Positions 1 through 8,142 of a stretch of 43,983 bases of DNA are shown one piece after another; the stretch's first letter is position 1, and each line of letters begins with the position of its first letter. Origin of the DNA: Streptomyces palmae (GTDB lineage Bacteria; Actinomycetota; Actinomycetes; Streptomycetales; Streptomycetaceae); contig NZ_SRID01000014.1 of assembly GCF_004684805.1 (NCBI RefSeq), forward strand, positions 1 through 43,983, written 5' to 3'. The translations under genes and the position numbers were made by a program. The notes below the pieces were generated by a model, which was not told where the DNA came from, searched no databases, and saw only the letters and a list, made by a program, of their open reading frames with translations.

Positions 1-196
1 GGGGGAACGGGAGCCGGGCATGGGCGTCCTCCGGGTGCGGGGGGCTGCGGACAGCGCCCCATCCTGCGGTCGCGGTCGCCCGTCGGGCCATGGGTGGGGC
101 GCACACCCCCGCACCCCGTCCGGTGTGGCCCATCGTAGGAGCGCCAGGCTGAGCCCGCCTCCCGCACGGAGGCCGCCGGCCTCCTGGGGCGGTGGG

Positions 197-1009
197 TCAG
201 CCCGGGCGGACCGCCAGCTCGTCCAGGGCGCTCAGCAGCGCGGGCAGCTCCGGCCCCCGGCCGACCGGAAGCACCTCCCCGGGGGCCTCGTCCAGCAGCA
301 CGAAGGCGATGTCGTCGGTGCGCGCGACCAGACTCCAGCCGGGCCCGTCGGCGCGCAGCGTACGCGCCTGGCCGGGGGCGAAGGCGGACCGGACCCGGCC
401 CGCCGGGGGCGGTGTCCTGGTGTAGCCCCGCGCCTCCTCCAGCACCCGGCGCACCCCCTGGTGCGGCTGCCGCCCGGCGGGGACGAAGGTGTCCTCGTCG
501 CTGATCTGCTCCCGCCAGGACGCCCACTGCAAGGCGATCTCGTCCGCCCCCAGCCGCCGCTGCGCCGGGCCCCACCGCTCGGCGTCCGCCGGGGTGAGCG
601 GCGGCCGGGCTCCGTCGGCGCCCGGGGGCGGGTCGTGCGGCGCGGGGATGCCGGGCACGGCCACCGCGACCGCGAGCGGCCAGCCGGGCAGCGAGGCGGT
701 CACCGACCGGTCGTCCAGGGTCAGTTCGTACTCCATGCCGCAGTCCCAGGTGGCGATGGCGCAGGCCACCAGCGACACGTCGGCGGTCACCACCGTCCAG
801 CGCGCGCCGGCCCCGTCCTGGCCCAGGACCAGGCCGTACCCCGCGTCATGAGGGGCCAGCCCCAGGGCCGCGCAGGCCTGGGGGAAGTCGTCGCCGAGCA
901 CGCTGGGGAACCGCGCCGGCGTCAGCAGGACCGCCGTCAGCACGTACAGCGGTTCGTCACCGGGCTCGCCCTCCGGCCCCGTCGGAGCGTCTCCCACCGT
1001 CGCGGCCAC
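197..1009 (-). CDS. Hypothetical protein (Streptomyces type)
   Basis: This is a 270-residue protein that I do not recognise as a named family. The frame is open further upstream, but I place the start at GTG 1009 because a perfect AGGAGG lies five bases before it; the earlier codons look non-coding. The protein is acidic, has no signal peptide and no obvious membrane segment. Tryptophan and short hydrophobic strand-like stretches (for example DIAFVLLDEAPG near the C terminus) suggest a mixed alpha/beta cytosolic fold. It could be a SUKH- or SseB-like accessory protein, but I see no diagnostic motif. It lies downstream of the PadR gene on the same strand with a 170 bp gap, so co-transcription is possible but not shown. 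Confidence 0.75.
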   Translation of the reverse strand: MAATVGDAPTGPEGEPGDEPLYVLTAVLLTPARFPSVLGDDFPQACAALGLAPHDAGYGLVLGQDGAGARWTVVTADVSLVACAIATWDCGMEYELTLDDRSVTASLPGWPLAVAVAVPGIPAPHDPPPGADGARPPLTPADAERWGPAQRRLGADEIALQWASWREQISDEDTFVPAGRQPHQGVRRVLEEARGYTRTPPPAGRVRSAFAPGQARTLRADGPGWSLVARTDDIAFVLLDEAPGEVLPVGRGPELPALLSALDELAVRPG

Positions 1010-1178
1010 GGCAGCCTCCTCGTTCGGCGTTCCGCCTTCACCGGCGCGGGCGCAACTTAACCCGCCGGTAGCCTTGGCGTCGAGAGGTGGCACCGCAACG
1101 AAATCCGTGCCCGGCGGGGGTCCGCGAGCCCTCCTCGCCCTGCCGGGCGGCCCGGTACGGCGGGCCGCCGCGCGGCCG

Positions 1179-1715
1179 TCAGTCCCCGGCCGCGGCGTGC
1201 AGTGACGCCAGGGTCCGCCGCAGCCAGGCGAGTTCGGCCCGGCTGGTGGCGCGGGCGATGGTGAGGATGCCGTTCCGGAAGGGATCCTCGACCTCCTCGG
1301 CGCGCAGCGGCCGGTCGCCCTCGTAGAAGAAGCTGGTGGGCCGGCTCAGGAAGTCCAGACGGCGCTGGAGGACGGCCGCCTGCGCCCGCGGGTCCTCCAG
1401 GTGCCGCAAGAACGCCAGCAGGGTGAACCAGCGGTTCTCGTCGCTGATCTCCCCCTCCGCGGGCTCGGCGAGCCGACGGCGCAGCTCCGCGCGGCCGGCC
1501 GGGGTCAGCGTCAGCACATGCCGAGGGGCGGCGCCGCTTCCCGGCTGCGTCTCGCGGGCCAGCAGCCCACCCTTCTCCAGGCGCTTGATGGCGGGGTAGA
1601 GGGTGCTCTCCGCCACCGGCTTGATGTGCCCGGTCAGCGCCGAGATGCGCTTGCGCAGCTCATAGCCGTGCAGCGGGAGGTCGTAGAGGAAGCCGAGGAC
1701 GGCGAGTTCCAGCAT
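1179..1715 (-). CDS. PadR family transcriptional regulator
   Basis: This 178-residue DNA-binding repressor has the PadR winged helix at its N terminus: MLELAVLGFLYDLPLHGYEL, then the recognition region with TLYPAIKRLEKGGLL and the wing ending in LTPAGRAEL. The C-terminal half is helical, as in PadR subfamily 2 proteins that dimerise through it. The start is put at ATG 1715, the usual PadR N terminus; GTG 1721, two codons earlier and six bases after a GAGG, is a real alternative. A perfect inverted repeat sits 40 bp upstream, between this gene and the divergent hydrolase gene. This suggests autoregulation and control of the hydrolase. The ligand cannot be told from sequence. Confidence 0.93.
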   Translation of the reverse strand: MLELAVLGFLYDLPLHGYELRKRISALTGHIKPVAESTLYPAIKRLEKGGLLARETQPGSGAAPRHVLTLTPAGRAELRRRLAEPAEGEISDENRWFTLLAFLRHLEDPRAQAAVLQRRLDFLSRPTSFFYEGDRPLRAEEVEDPFRNGILTIARATSRAELAWLRRTLASLHAAAGD

Positions 1716-1754
1716 GCCCACATTGTGCCTCAGTGGCGCTGTACCTCGCACTTG

Positions 1755-1778
1755 CAATACATCGGCACCGATGTATTG
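1755..1778. promoter_or_regulatory. Probable PadR operator (perfect inverted repeat)
   Basis: Two 11-bp arms, CAATACATCGG and its exact complement CCGATGTATTG, flank a 2-bp CA spacer. The ATACAT/ATGTAT core is of the kind seen in many PadR operators. It lies in the intergenic region between padR (minus) and the alpha/beta hydrolase gene (plus), where one repressor dimer could control both. Confidence 0.8.
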
Positions 1779-1858
1779 TCTGAGCGCGGCGCGACCGGCG
1801 CCGCCATCACCGCGAGGACGGCGGAGGCCGTTACGGCCCGCGGACAGCAGGAGGGGAC

Positions 1859-2617
1859 ATGCGACACACCGAGTTCACCGACAACGGGGATCTCGTCTGC
1901 TGGACCGAGGCGGCGGGGGAGGGACCGGCCCGGGTCTATGTGCACGGGCTGGGCAGCTCCAGCGCGCCCTACCACGCGCACATCGCCGCCGACCCCCGGC
2001 TGACCGGACGGCGGTCGCTCTTCGTCGACCTGCCCGGACACGGGCTCAGCGACCGCCCCCGGGACTTCGGCTACACCCTCGAGGAGCACGCCGGAGCCCT
2101 GGCCCGGGTGCTGGAGGCGGCCGGGGCCCGCGGCGCGGAGATCGTGGGGCACAGCATGGGCGGCGCGGTGGCCATCGTGCTCGCCCACCACCGCCCCGAC
2201 CTGGTATCCCGCCTGCTGCTCACCGAGGCCAACCTCGACCCCGACCCGCCGGCCACCGCCGGCAGCAGCGGCATCGCCGGCTACACCGAGGAGGAGTTCG
2301 CGCACGGTGGGGGCTGGGCCGAGACCCTGGAGCGGGTGGGGCCGGTCTGGCGGGCCACCATGCGGCTCGCCGACCCCGCCGCCCTGCACCGCTCGGCCCG
2401 CAACCTGCGCGCGGGCACCCGGCCGACCATGCGGCAGATGCTCCTCGCCCTCCCGATGCCGCGCACCTTCGTCCAAGGAGAACTCAGCGGGCCGCCCGCC
2501 GGTCGGGCGGAGCTGGAGGAGGCGGGGGTGCGGGTGGTCACCGTGCCGGGCGCCGGGCACAACGTGATGTTCGACAACCCGGACCGCTACGCGGAAGCGA
2601 TCGCCGCCCAGCCCTGA
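1859..2617 (+). CDS. Alpha/beta fold hydrolase
   Basis: This 252-residue cytosolic protein belongs to the alpha/beta hydrolase superfamily. It shows the oxyanion HG motif (VHGLG, residues 28-32), the nucleophile elbow GHSMGG with Ser99, and the catalytic His234 in GAGHNVMF. The usual Asp after strand 6 is not obvious; the loop reads FVQGELSG, so a Glu may serve. The start ATG has a strong AGGAGGGG ribosome site. It is divergent from the PadR gene and shares its promoter region, so it is probably the regulated target. Substrate is unknown; esterase, lactonase or epoxide-type activity are all possible. Confidence 0.9.
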   Translation: MRHTEFTDNGDLVCWTEAAGEGPARVYVHGLGSSSAPYHAHIAADPRLTGRRSLFVDLPGHGLSDRPRDFGYTLEEHAGALARVLEAAGARGAEIVGHSMGGAVAIVLAHHRPDLVSRLLLTEANLDPDPPATAGSSGIAGYTEEEFAHGGGWAETLERVGPVWRATMRLADPAALHRSARNLRAGTRPTMRQMLLALPMPRTFVQGELSGPPAGRAELEEAGVRVVTVPGAGHNVMFDNPDRYAEAIAAQP

Positions 2618-2887
2618 CCGGCCCGGCCGCACCCAAGCCCGTGGCTGAAGGGATTGTCCCAAGGGCCGCCAGCGTCTCCGCAGGACGGCATTCCGAAGCG
2701 ATCAGTCAGCCGTCACGCTCCACCCCGCTTCTGCCGCTGCCGTGTTTCTCTGGCACCGTATCGGGCACGGGTGCGAAACCTGGCCGTGGCAAAGGCCAAC
2801 GCTCCCCGGCCCGGTCCTGCCCGGCCTGGGAACGCGCGCCTACCCGCTTACCGGCCCGTCCACCACTGGCATCAGACGCCGGCCGTG

Positions 2888-3191
2888 ATGAAGCACACAC
2901 CTGGAAGTTCCTCCGGACGCCCGATGGCTGCTACCGCATCACCAACTCCCTGCCCAGAGGTACTTGGGCACCGAAGGCGGCCTGGTCCAGCTCAACAAGA
3001 GGCTGTACCTCCCGGAGATCGACCAGCGGCCGGTCTGGCGGATAGAAAGGCAAGGCGACTGTCGCCTGATCACACCCCGCGCCGACCCGGAATTGGCCAT
3101 GGCACCCGAACACGACGGCGAAGACGTGCATCTGCGCTTGTGGAATCGGTGGTGGACGATGGACCGCCTCTGGTTCATCCTCAACGCCTGA
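2888..3191 (+). pseudogene. Frameshifted remnant of a small beta-trefoil-like protein
   Basis: Between the hydrolase and the MmyB-type regulator (2618-3299) there is no intact gene, but two adjacent frames read as one protein. One frame gives WKFLRTPDGCYRITNSLPR (from about 2902). After a slip near 2957-2960 the next frame continues YLGTEGGLVQLNKRLYLPE, then VWRIERQGDCRLITP, and ends at TGA 3191 after LWFILNA. The pattern of W-x-I/F followed by a short gap and Y/C-R-I/L recurs three times, as in beta-trefoil lectin or protease-inhibitor (I66-like) folds. A further slip at the CACACAC run near 2894-2900 would connect to ATG 2888. The family assignment is tentative. The rest of the gap shows nothing I can name. 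Confidence 0.45.
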
Positions 3192-3202
3192 CTCGCGTGT
3201 CT

Positions 3203-3218
3203 ACCGGCACGTGCCGGT
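3203..3218. repeat. Perfect 16-bp palindrome
   Basis: ACCGGCACGTGCCGGT is self-complementary with no spacer. It lies just after the stop of the pseudogene and before the 3' end of the convergent MmyB-type gene. With no T tract and no loop it is not a convincing terminator; it could be a relic operator or part of a transcription-end structure. Confidence 0.5.
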
Positions 3219-3299
3219 CCAGCCGGTCGCTTTCAGCCGGACCGGGCTCTCGGTCACCTTGGGTACGTCACATGCGGGACGTACCGCGGGCGCCTGGGG

Positions 3300-4106
3300 T
3301 CAGAGCGTGCGGAGCGCGGCTTCGGAGGACGATCCGGGTTCCACGGGGTACAGGCCGAGGGTCTGGCGCGGGGATCCGGCGGGTGTGAACGCCTCGAAGC
3401 CGAGGGTGAGGTCGCCGGCGATCGGGTGGTGGTAGAGCTTGGTGCCGTAGGTGGGCCGGTACACGTCCTGGTCGTCCCACAGGCGCCGGAAGTCGGGGTT
3501 GGCGGTGAGGTCGTCGACGATGCGGGCGAGGCGTTCGTCCTGCGGGTTGCGGCCGGCGTAGAGGCGCAGCATGCCGACGTTCTCGCGGGCGGTCTCGCTC
3601 CAGTCTGCGTAGAGCTCGCGGGCGGCGGGGTCGAGGAACATGAAGCGGGCCATGTTCCATTCGCCGGCCGGGGCGTCGTCGAAGGTCGGGTAGAAGGCGC
3701 GGGCGAGGCGGTTCATGGCCAGGACGTCGAGGCGGTGGTCGAGGACCAGCGCGGGGATGTTGGTGATGTTGTCCAGGGCGTGGAGCAGGCCGGGGCGTAC
3801 CGCCTCGGGTGCGTTGTGGGGCTGCGGTCGGGCGGGCTTGGCGAGGGCGAAGAGGTGGTCGCGTTCGGCGGCATCCAGTTTCAGGGCGCGGGCCACGGCG
3901 TCCAGGACGGCGGGGGAGGCGTGCGGGTTGCGGCCGCGTTCGAGGCGTACGTAGTAGTCGACGCTGACGCCGGCGAGCTGGGCGACCTCTTCGCGGCGCA
4001 GTCCGGGGACGCGACGAACCCCGGGCGGGCGGGGCAGGCCCGCGGCCTCGGGGCTGACGCGGGCGCGACGGGAGCGCAGGAAGTCCCGCAGGTCACTGTC
4101 GGTCAT
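3300..4106 (-). CDS. Helix-turn-helix regulator, MmyB-like
   Basis: This 268-residue protein has an N-terminal XRE-type helix-turn-helix (residues about 10-85; GLRREEVAQLAGVSVDYYVR followed by LERG) and a C-terminal MmyB-type ligand-binding region (about 110-265; ALDNITNIPALVLDHRLDV, WNMARFMFLDPAARELY, LTLGFEAFTPAGS). Actinobacterial members are local regulators and often sit divergent to short-chain dehydrogenase genes, as here. The start ATG at 4106 opens the conserved N terminus; no strong ribosome site precedes it, so a leaderless or weakly initiated mRNA is possible. A palindrome lies 70 bp upstream in the shared promoter region. Confidence 0.94.
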   Translation of the reverse strand: MTDSDLRDFLRSRRARVSPEAAGLPRPPGVRRVPGLRREEVAQLAGVSVDYYVRLERGRNPHASPAVLDAVARALKLDAAERDHLFALAKPARPQPHNAPEAVRPGLLHALDNITNIPALVLDHRLDVLAMNRLARAFYPTFDDAPAGEWNMARFMFLDPAARELYADWSETARENVGMLRLYAGRNPQDERLARIVDDLTANPDFRRLWDDQDVYRPTYGTKLYHHPIAGDLTLGFEAFTPAGSPRQTLGLYPVEPGSSSEAALRTL

Positions 4107-4175
4107 AGCTGGCGAGACTAGCCGACTCACCTGCCCGGCGGGGCAGGCCGCACCCCTCCGTCCCGGGGGTCCAGA

Positions 4176-4196
4176 GGGGGGTATGCCGTACCCCCC
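4176..4196. promoter_or_regulatory. Probable operator of the MmyB-like regulator
   Basis: Perfect 8-bp arms GGGGGGTA and TACCCCCC are separated by TGCCG. The site lies in the 202-bp divergent region between the MmyB-like regulator and the SDR-SDR-AKR run, about 110 bp before the SDR start. This position fits a dimeric regulator acting on both sides. Confidence 0.65.
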
Positions 4197-4308
4197 GTAC
4201 GCGGTGCCGAGGGTTCGGTTCCCGTCTGCCGCCACCGTCGCGGCGGTGGTGGTCTGGATATGTCGCGACCGACACCCACCTCTTCCGGAACCCCGAAGGG
4301 AACGAGCC

Positions 4309-5043
4309 ATGAGCACGTCCAAGATCGTTCTGATTACCGGCGCCTCCAGCGGTATCGGCGAGGCCACCGCCCGCCGGTTGGCCGAGTCCGGGCACCACGT
4401 CGTTCTCGGCGCCCGCCGCGTGGACCGCCTCGCCCGGCTGACGGCCGAGCTGAAGGAGGCCGGGTACGAGGCGGAGTACGCGGAGCTGGACGTCACCGAC
4501 CTTGACAGTGTGCGCGGTGTCGTCGACGACGTCCTCGCCCGGCTCGGCCGGCTCGACGTCCTGGTCAACAACGCGGGCATCATGCCGCTGTCCATGATCG
4601 AGGAGCTCCGGGTCGACGAGTGGAACCGGATGATCGACGTGAACCTGCGGGGCGTGCTGCACGGCATCGCGGCCGTCCTGCCGTCGATGCGCGAGCGTCA
4701 CTCCGGGCAGATCATCAACGTCGCCTCCACCGCCGCCAACCGGGTCGACCCCACCGGCGTCGTGTACTCCGCGACGAAGTACGCCGTGCGCGCAGTGTCC
4801 GAAGGGCTGCGCCAGGAGACCTCCGACATCCGCGTCACCGTCGTCTGCCCCGGCCTCACCCGCACCGAGCTCACCTACTCCGGTGGCACGGACCAGCTCC
4901 AGGACGCGGTCCGCGGCGCGCTCAGCGTGGTCGGTCTCGACGCCTCGGCCATCGCGGAGGCCATCGGCTACGCGGTCGACCAGCCCGAGGGCGTCGACGT
5001 GAACGAGCTCATCGTCCGCTCCACCGCCTCGCTCCAGGGCTGA
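4309..5043 (+). CDS. SDR family NAD(P)-dependent oxidoreductase
   Basis: This 244-residue classical short-chain dehydrogenase/reductase has the cofactor motif TGASSGIG (10-17), NNAG (87-90) and the catalytic Ser140, Tyr153 and Lys157 (YSATK). Basic residues after beta-2 (ARRVDR) favour NADP(H). Its sequence style resembles YdfG-like serine/3-hydroxy acid dehydrogenases. The start ATG follows a GAAGGGAACG ribosome site. The frame is open upstream, but those codons cover the promoter and operator region. It is first in a run with a second SDR and an aldo/keto reductase, divergent from the MmyB-like regulator. Substrate unknown; reduction of a carbonyl compound is likely. Confidence 0.94.
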   Translation: MSTSKIVLITGASSGIGEATARRLAESGHHVVLGARRVDRLARLTAELKEAGYEAEYAELDVTDLDSVRGVVDDVLARLGRLDVLVNNAGIMPLSMIEELRVDEWNRMIDVNLRGVLHGIAAVLPSMRERHSGQIINVASTAANRVDPTGVVYSATKYAVRAVSEGLRQETSDIRVTVVCPGLTRTELTYSGGTDQLQDAVRGALSVVGLDASAIAEAIGYAVDQPEGVDVNELIVRSTASLQG

Positions 5044-5087
5044 CCCCACCCGCCACCGCAGCAGTACACGAGAGGGGAAGAAGGACC

Positions 5088-5846
5088 ATGACGAAGCAGT
5101 TCGCGGGGAAGACGGCACTGATCACCGGCGGGGGCAGCGGGATCGGCCGGGCCAGCGCGCTGGCGCTCGCGGCCGAGGGCGCCTTGGTGACCGTCGCCGG
5201 CCGCACCGAGGAGTCCCTGAAAGAGACCGTGCGCCGCATCGAGGCCGCCGGCGGCACCGCTCGGTACGTCCTGGCCGACGTCTCACGGGAGGACGCCGTG
5301 GAGCGGGCCGTCGCGGCGGCGGTCGAAGGCACCGGCCGGCTCGACATCGCGCTCAACAACGCCGGCTACGACGGAGAGTTCCAGTACACCTGGGAGTACG
5401 ACGCCGACATGCTCGACCGGATGCTCGCCACCAACACCCGCGGCGTGTTCCTGTCGATGAAGCACGAGCTGAAGCACATGGTCGCTCAGGGATCCGGCGT
5501 CATCGTGAACATGGCCTCCGGTGCCGGCCTGGTCGGGGTCACCGGCTTCTCGGGCTACACAGCCACCAAGGCGGCCGTGATCTCCATGACCAAGAGCACG
5601 GCACTGGAGGCCGCCCCGCACGGCATCCGCGTCAACGCGGTGGCGCCCGGGCTGGTCGAGACCCCGATGATCGCGGCCATGGACCCGGACACAGGGCCTA
5701 TGAAGTCGATCGTCGCCTCGCATCCACTAGGTCGGATCGCCCGGGCCGCGGAGGTCGCCGACGCCGTGGTCTGGCTCAGCTCTGAGCGGTCGAGCTTCGT
5801 CACCGGCGCGGTCGTCCCGGTCGACGGCGGCTACACCGTCCCCTGA
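5088..5846 (+). CDS. SDR family oxidoreductase
   Basis: A second classical SDR, 252 residues, with TGGGSGIG (13-20), NNAG (90-93), and Ser144, Tyr157, Lys161 as the catalytic triad. The C terminus ends in the usual VTGAVVPVDGGYTVP. Arg39 after beta-2 suggests NADP(H). It resembles the broad group annotated as glucose 1-dehydrogenase/3-oxoacyl-ACP-reductase-like, which does not fix the substrate. It starts 44 bp after the first SDR with a GAAGAAGGA ribosome site, so the two are probably co-transcribed. The two SDRs differ clearly and are not a recent tandem duplication. Confidence 0.94.
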   Translation: MTKQFAGKTALITGGGSGIGRASALALAAEGALVTVAGRTEESLKETVRRIEAAGGTARYVLADVSREDAVERAVAAAVEGTGRLDIALNNAGYDGEFQYTWEYDADMLDRMLATNTRGVFLSMKHELKHMVAQGSGVIVNMASGAGLVGVTGFSGYTATKAAVISMTKSTALEAAPHGIRVNAVAPGLVETPMIAAMDPDTGPMKSIVASHPLGRIARAAEVADAVVWLSSERSSFVTGAVVPVDGGYTVP

Positions 5847-5955
5847 CCGCACACCCTCCCATCGCCCGGCAGCGGACGGGACCCGGCCCCAGCCGGCTGG
5901 TGCTCCCGCCCGCCGCCGACCCAGCCACCGAACGAAGCGACCGCAGGAGAACGGC

Positions 5956-6858
5956 ATGACCACCAAGCCCCAGGAACCCACCACGCCGGCAGCCGGGACC
6001 GTCACCATCGGCGGGGACCTCACCGTCCGCCGCATCGGCTACGGCGCGATGCGACTGACCGGGCCGAGGGTCTGGGGCGACTACCCCGACCGCGCCCGTG
6101 CCGTGGGCGTTCTGCGCGCCGCCGTCGAGCGGGGCGTGAACCTCATCGACACCGCCGACGTCTACGGCCCCCACGCCAACGAGGAACTGATCCATCAAGC
6201 CCTCCACCCCTACCCGGACGACCTGGTGATCGCTACCAAAGGCGGCTTCGTACGCGGCGGCCCCGCCTACGGCGACCTGGGCGCGGTCGGCAATCGCAAC
6301 TACCTGCGACAGGCCGCCCACATGAGCGCACGACGGCTGGGCCTGGACCACCTCGACCTCTACTACCTCCACACGTCGGCCATGACCGACGTACCCTTCG
6401 AGGACATCGTCGGCACACTCGCCGACATGCGGCGCAGCGGCCTCATCCGGCATATCGGCCTGTCCAACATCAACGCCGACCAGCTCCGCACTGCCTTGAC
6501 CATCACTGACATCGCGGCCGTCACCGTGCAGCACAACGTGATGGTCCGGGAGAACACGGCCGTACGGCGAGCAGCGGAAGAGGCCGGGGTCGTGTTCTCG
6601 CCCTGGCACCCAGGCGACATCCCCGAAGAAGGCGAAGGCGACGTCTTCCACGCGGTCATCGCCCCGATCGCCGCCGCCCACGAGGCCACGCCGCGGCAGA
6701 TCGCCCTCGCGTGGCAGCTGCACCTGGGCCCCCGGACCCTGCTTATTCCCGGCACCACCAGCATCCGGCACCTGGCACAGAACCTCGACGCCGGACACAT
6801 CCACCTCGACGCCGACGAGGTCGACGCCATCACAGCACTCGTCCCCGAAGAACACTGA
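5956..6858 (+). CDS. Aldo/keto reductase
   Basis: This 300-residue NADPH-dependent (beta/alpha)8-barrel oxidoreductase shows the full catalytic tetrad: Asp65 and Tyr70 (DTADVYG), Lys95 (ATKGG) and His139 (YYLHTS). The nucleotide site is seen near LIPGTTSIRHLAQNL at the C-terminal end. It is of the bacterial pyridoxal-reductase/AKR13-like type. The start ATG follows GCAGGAG. It is the last gene of the run after the two SDRs (109 bp gap). Three carbonyl reductases under one MmyB-like regulator suggest a response to reactive carbonyls or quinones; this is inference. Confidence 0.94.
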   Translation: MTTKPQEPTTPAAGTVTIGGDLTVRRIGYGAMRLTGPRVWGDYPDRARAVGVLRAAVERGVNLIDTADVYGPHANEELIHQALHPYPDDLVIATKGGFVRGGPAYGDLGAVGNRNYLRQAAHMSARRLGLDHLDLYYLHTSAMTDVPFEDIVGTLADMRRSGLIRHIGLSNINADQLRTALTITDIAAVTVQHNVMVRENTAVRRAAEEAGVVFSPWHPGDIPEEGEGDVFHAVIAPIAAAHEATPRQIALAWQLHLGPRTLLIPGTTSIRHLAQNLDAGHIHLDADEVDAITALVPEEH

Positions 6859-6862
6859 GAAG

Positions 6863-6877
6863 GGGCAGCCCCTGCCC
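6863..6877 (+). terminator. Possible short terminator hairpin
   Basis: GGGCAG, a CCC loop and CTGCCC form a 6-bp GC stem a few bases after the aldo/keto reductase stop. There is no T tract, which is common in high-GC actinomycetes, so support is weak. Confidence 0.35.
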
Positions 6878-7612
6878 GAGCCCACCTCCCTTCTTACCGA
6901 CTGGTTCAGCATGGCCATAGCCTGGTCGCACGGTGGAGTCCACCTGCACCATCCGGAGGGAAGGACGCCCGCCGGACGCCGGCGGTGCGGCGCGGACGGT
7001 CATCGCGTACATGATCCATCGCCACGGAGCGATCCATTTCGGCCGAATGGCGGCGGTTGCGGGAAACCGGCACCGCAGCCCTGACCAGCCGTCAGGCCGC
7101 AGATCTCGGTATCTCCGAAAGCCCCGCCGATTTCCCTACCTGACCTGCGATTTCGTCACGCACGCCACCGTGTGCCCAAGCCCCTTCGCCCCGGACCCGG
7201 CACCGCGGCGGTCGGCGATCCGGGTGGTCCGAAACCGCGACCGCTCGGCGCCGCCGCTCGGCTCCGCGCGCCCGCCCGCCAGGAGATTCGACGGCGACCG
7301 GCGGCCCGTCCTCGGTGCACCGCGCCCCGTCCCCACCGGTGCGGATCGCCTTGCCGGGCCAACTCCTTTACCTCTTCGCGGCGTTGCCCACCAGGTCATC
7401 CCCGGTCGGCGGGAACCGCGCCGGCATCCGCGGTGCGCCCTCCCCGCCGGGGGCGCGGCGGGCCACGGAATCCGGCCCACCCTGTAGCGATGTCTCCATC
7501 CTGTGCCAAGCCACCCCCGTTCACGTGCCGAAGGGTCGGTCGGCTTGCCCTGAAAGCCCGGGTGAGAAAGGCTGGCACGGCATTACGGGGAAGTCGGGAC
7601 GGGGAGGACACG
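6878..7612. other. Gene-free stretch before the roadblock gene
   Basis: About 735 bp hold no gene I can support. Open frames here lack ribosome sites and Streptomyces-like third-position bias. A short plus-strand piece at about 7014-7142 reads EWRRLRETGTAALTSRQAAD and then LGISES before a stop, which resembles a helix-turn-helix fragment, but it has no start codon. The last 150 bp presumably carry the promoter of the roadblock gene; no clear -35/-10 pair was found. Confidence 0.5.
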
Positions 7613-8023
7613 ATGGCACAGGACCAGGGGCTCGACTGGCTGCTCGATGATCTGGTCGAGCGGATAGAGCACATACGGCACGCGCTCGTACTGTCCAGCG
7701 ACGGCCTGGTGACCGCGGCGAGCTCCACGCTCGCCCGGCAGGACGCCGAGCACCTTGCCGCCGTCTCGTCCGGCCTGCACAGCCTGGCCAAGGGCTCAGG
7801 ACACCACTTCCGGACCGGCGAGGTGCGTCAGACCATGGTGGAGTACGAGGAGGGCGTCCTCTTCGTGACGGCCGCGGGCGACGGGAGCTGTCTGTGCGTC
7901 CTCAGCGGCCCGGACAGCGATGTCGGGCAGATCGCCTACGAGATGGCGCTGATGGTCAACCGGGTCGGCGAGCACCTGGGCGTCGAGGCGCGCCAACGGG
8001 GCAGCGCCACCAGTCACCCGTGA
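7613..8023 (+). CDS. Roadblock/LC7 domain protein (CvnB-like)
   Basis: This 136-residue protein is a roadblock/LC7 fold, which in Streptomyces acts as partner of small Ras-like GTPases in the conserved Cvn signalling units. Typical features are LDWLLDDLVERI at the N terminus, HALVLSSDGLVTAASSTL, and the ending GQIAYEMALMVNRVGEHLGV. A GGGGAGG ribosome site precedes ATG 7613. In a normal cvn operon it would be flanked by a sensor kinase, a DUF742 protein and a GTPase; here it stands alone between an intergenic region and a convergent chitinase gene. It may act with a GTPase encoded elsewhere. Confidence 0.93.
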   Translation: MAQDQGLDWLLDDLVERIEHIRHALVLSSDGLVTAASSTLARQDAEHLAAVSSGLHSLAKGSGHHFRTGEVRQTMVEYEEGVLFVTAAGDGSCLCVLSGPDSDVGQIAYEMALMVNRVGEHLGVEARQRGSATSHP

Positions 8024-8086
8024 GCCGCCCGGGCGGGAAGTGAACCACGGCAGGCCCGGCCCCGGAGGGGCGGCCGCCACGGGGAA

Positions 8087-8127
8087 CGCGGTGGTGTCCG
8101 ACGGCTCGACCGCCGGACACCACCGCG
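8087..8127. terminator. Bidirectional terminator hairpin
   Basis: A perfect 14-bp stem (CGCGGTGGTGTCCG with CGGACACCACCGCG) closes a 13-base loop that can itself add three pairs. It lies between the convergent roadblock and chitinase genes, 64 bp and 16 bp from their stops, the right place for a shared terminator. Confidence 0.8.
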
Positions 8128-8142
8128 GAACCGCGGCCCCTG

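Noticed and set aside
1..196. Plus-strand open frame at the left edge
   Set aside because: It lies opposite the hypothetical gene at 197-1009 and shows no codon bias or protein signature. Nothing firm was found in the first 196 bp.
7014..7142. Short helix-turn-helix-like peptide EWRRLRETGTAALTSRQAAD
   Set aside because: It has no start codon or ribosome site and is flanked by stops after about 39 codons. It may be a relic of a regulator gene, but the evidence is too thin for a feature.
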